The position numbers and the translations under genes were made by a program. Shown in pieces: positions 63,875 to 64,000 of a DNA stretch of 64,000 nucleotides. The notes beneath the pieces are model-generated. The model was not told where the DNA came from, ran no database searches, and worked only from the letters and a program-made list of their open reading frames with translations. Source of the stretch: an uncultured Cytophagales bacterium (lineage in GTDB: Bacteria > Bacteroidota > Bacteroidia > Cytophagales > Cyclobacteriaceae); contig CAJXNP010000013.1 in NCBI GenBank assembly GCA_913057175.1, positions 62,001-126,000 on the forward strand. Reading direction: 5' to 3'. Numbering within the stretch: position 1 is the stretch's first letter; every line of letters starts with the position of its first letter.

Positions 63875-64000
63875 ATGAAAATTCTGGAACTCACACTACT
63901 GTCAAATCACCTGCAACAGCAAAAGAAATTTTACCGCGATGTACTTGAATTGGAACTGATTGCTGAACGTAGAGATAGAATTTCTTTTCAGGTTGGTAGT
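63875..64000 (+). CDS. VOC/glyoxalase family protein (5' part only)
   Basis: Starts at ATG 63875 and runs off the right end. The 42 visible residues (ILELTLLSNHLQQQKKFYRDVLELEL) match the first beta-alpha unit of vicinal oxygen chelate proteins. Substrate and full length are not visible. Confidence 0.7.
   Translation, partial: MKILELTLLSNHLQQQKKFYRDVLELELIAERRDRISFQVGS

Overview
The window is AT-rich chromosomal DNA of a member of the Bacteroidota. The evidence is a SusC/SusD pair with surface glycan-binding lipoproteins, an ECF sigma/FecR/TonB-receptor triad of the Bacteroidetes type, DUF4249 and GDYXXLXY families, promoters that fit the TTTG-N19-TAnnTTTG consensus, and few purine-rich ribosome binding sites. 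A free-living heterotroph of the Cytophagales type seems likely, but the exact lineage cannot be fixed from this sequence. I saw no rRNA, tRNA, CRISPR array, insertion sequence or phage module.

Layout. 1-3.6 kb: end of an EcsC-family gene, a hairpin-rich convergent spacer, eutBC (ethanolamine ammonia-lyase) without other eut genes, and a YdeI/OmpD-associated protein. 3.7-8.9 kb: polyphosphate kinase, a bacterial GH3-family protein and a YpdA-like flavoprotein. 8.9-11.7 kb: a compact set of small stress-type genes (HPF, coiled-coil lipoprotein, CsbD, two YtxH proteins, a holin-like membrane protein). 11.7-17.4 kb: a CHAP-like protein without signal peptide, a secreted EEP-family hydrolase, a DUF2157/GDYXXLXY pair and an M19 dipeptidase. 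17.8-19.7 kb: a small basic membrane protein, then a three-gene hipB-hipS-hipT toxin-antitoxin operon behind three evenly spaced operator-like repeats. 19.9-25.2 kb: an IlvD/Edd dehydratase, MscS, CorA and an Ldh-family dehydrogenase. 25.5-32 kb: sigma/FecR/TonB receptor/DUF4249, then a membrane protein-HTH pair with a palindromic operator, and a beta-barrel protein.

32-45.3 kb is a nitrogen-oxyanion cluster: a four-part NrtABCD-type ABC transporter, an outer-membrane porin, a NarX/NarL-like two-component system, NirBD nitrite reductase and a second porin on the opposite strand. Repeated TACGTA boxes, spaced 10 bp apart and placed just upstream of recognisable -33/-7 promoters, occur at the porin-nrt and nirB promoters and once at the kinase gene. 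They are the best candidate for the response regulator's binding site. No nitrate reductase gene lies in the window.

45.3-48 kb holds an M48 peptidase-SDR pair. 48.6-64 kb is part of a polysaccharide/sugar utilisation locus: SusC, SusD, two TIG-domain surface glycan-binding lipoproteins, a large FG-GAP/ASPIC protein, a GH88 unsaturated uronyl hydrolase, a FucP-type sugar symporter and an L-rhamnose mutarotase family protein. Together these suggest uptake and breakdown of a uronic acid/deoxysugar glycan. The most notable items are the TACGTA regulon, the HipBST-like system with its phased operators, the G-quadruplex-capable repeat inside the nrt operon, and the orphan CHAP protein.
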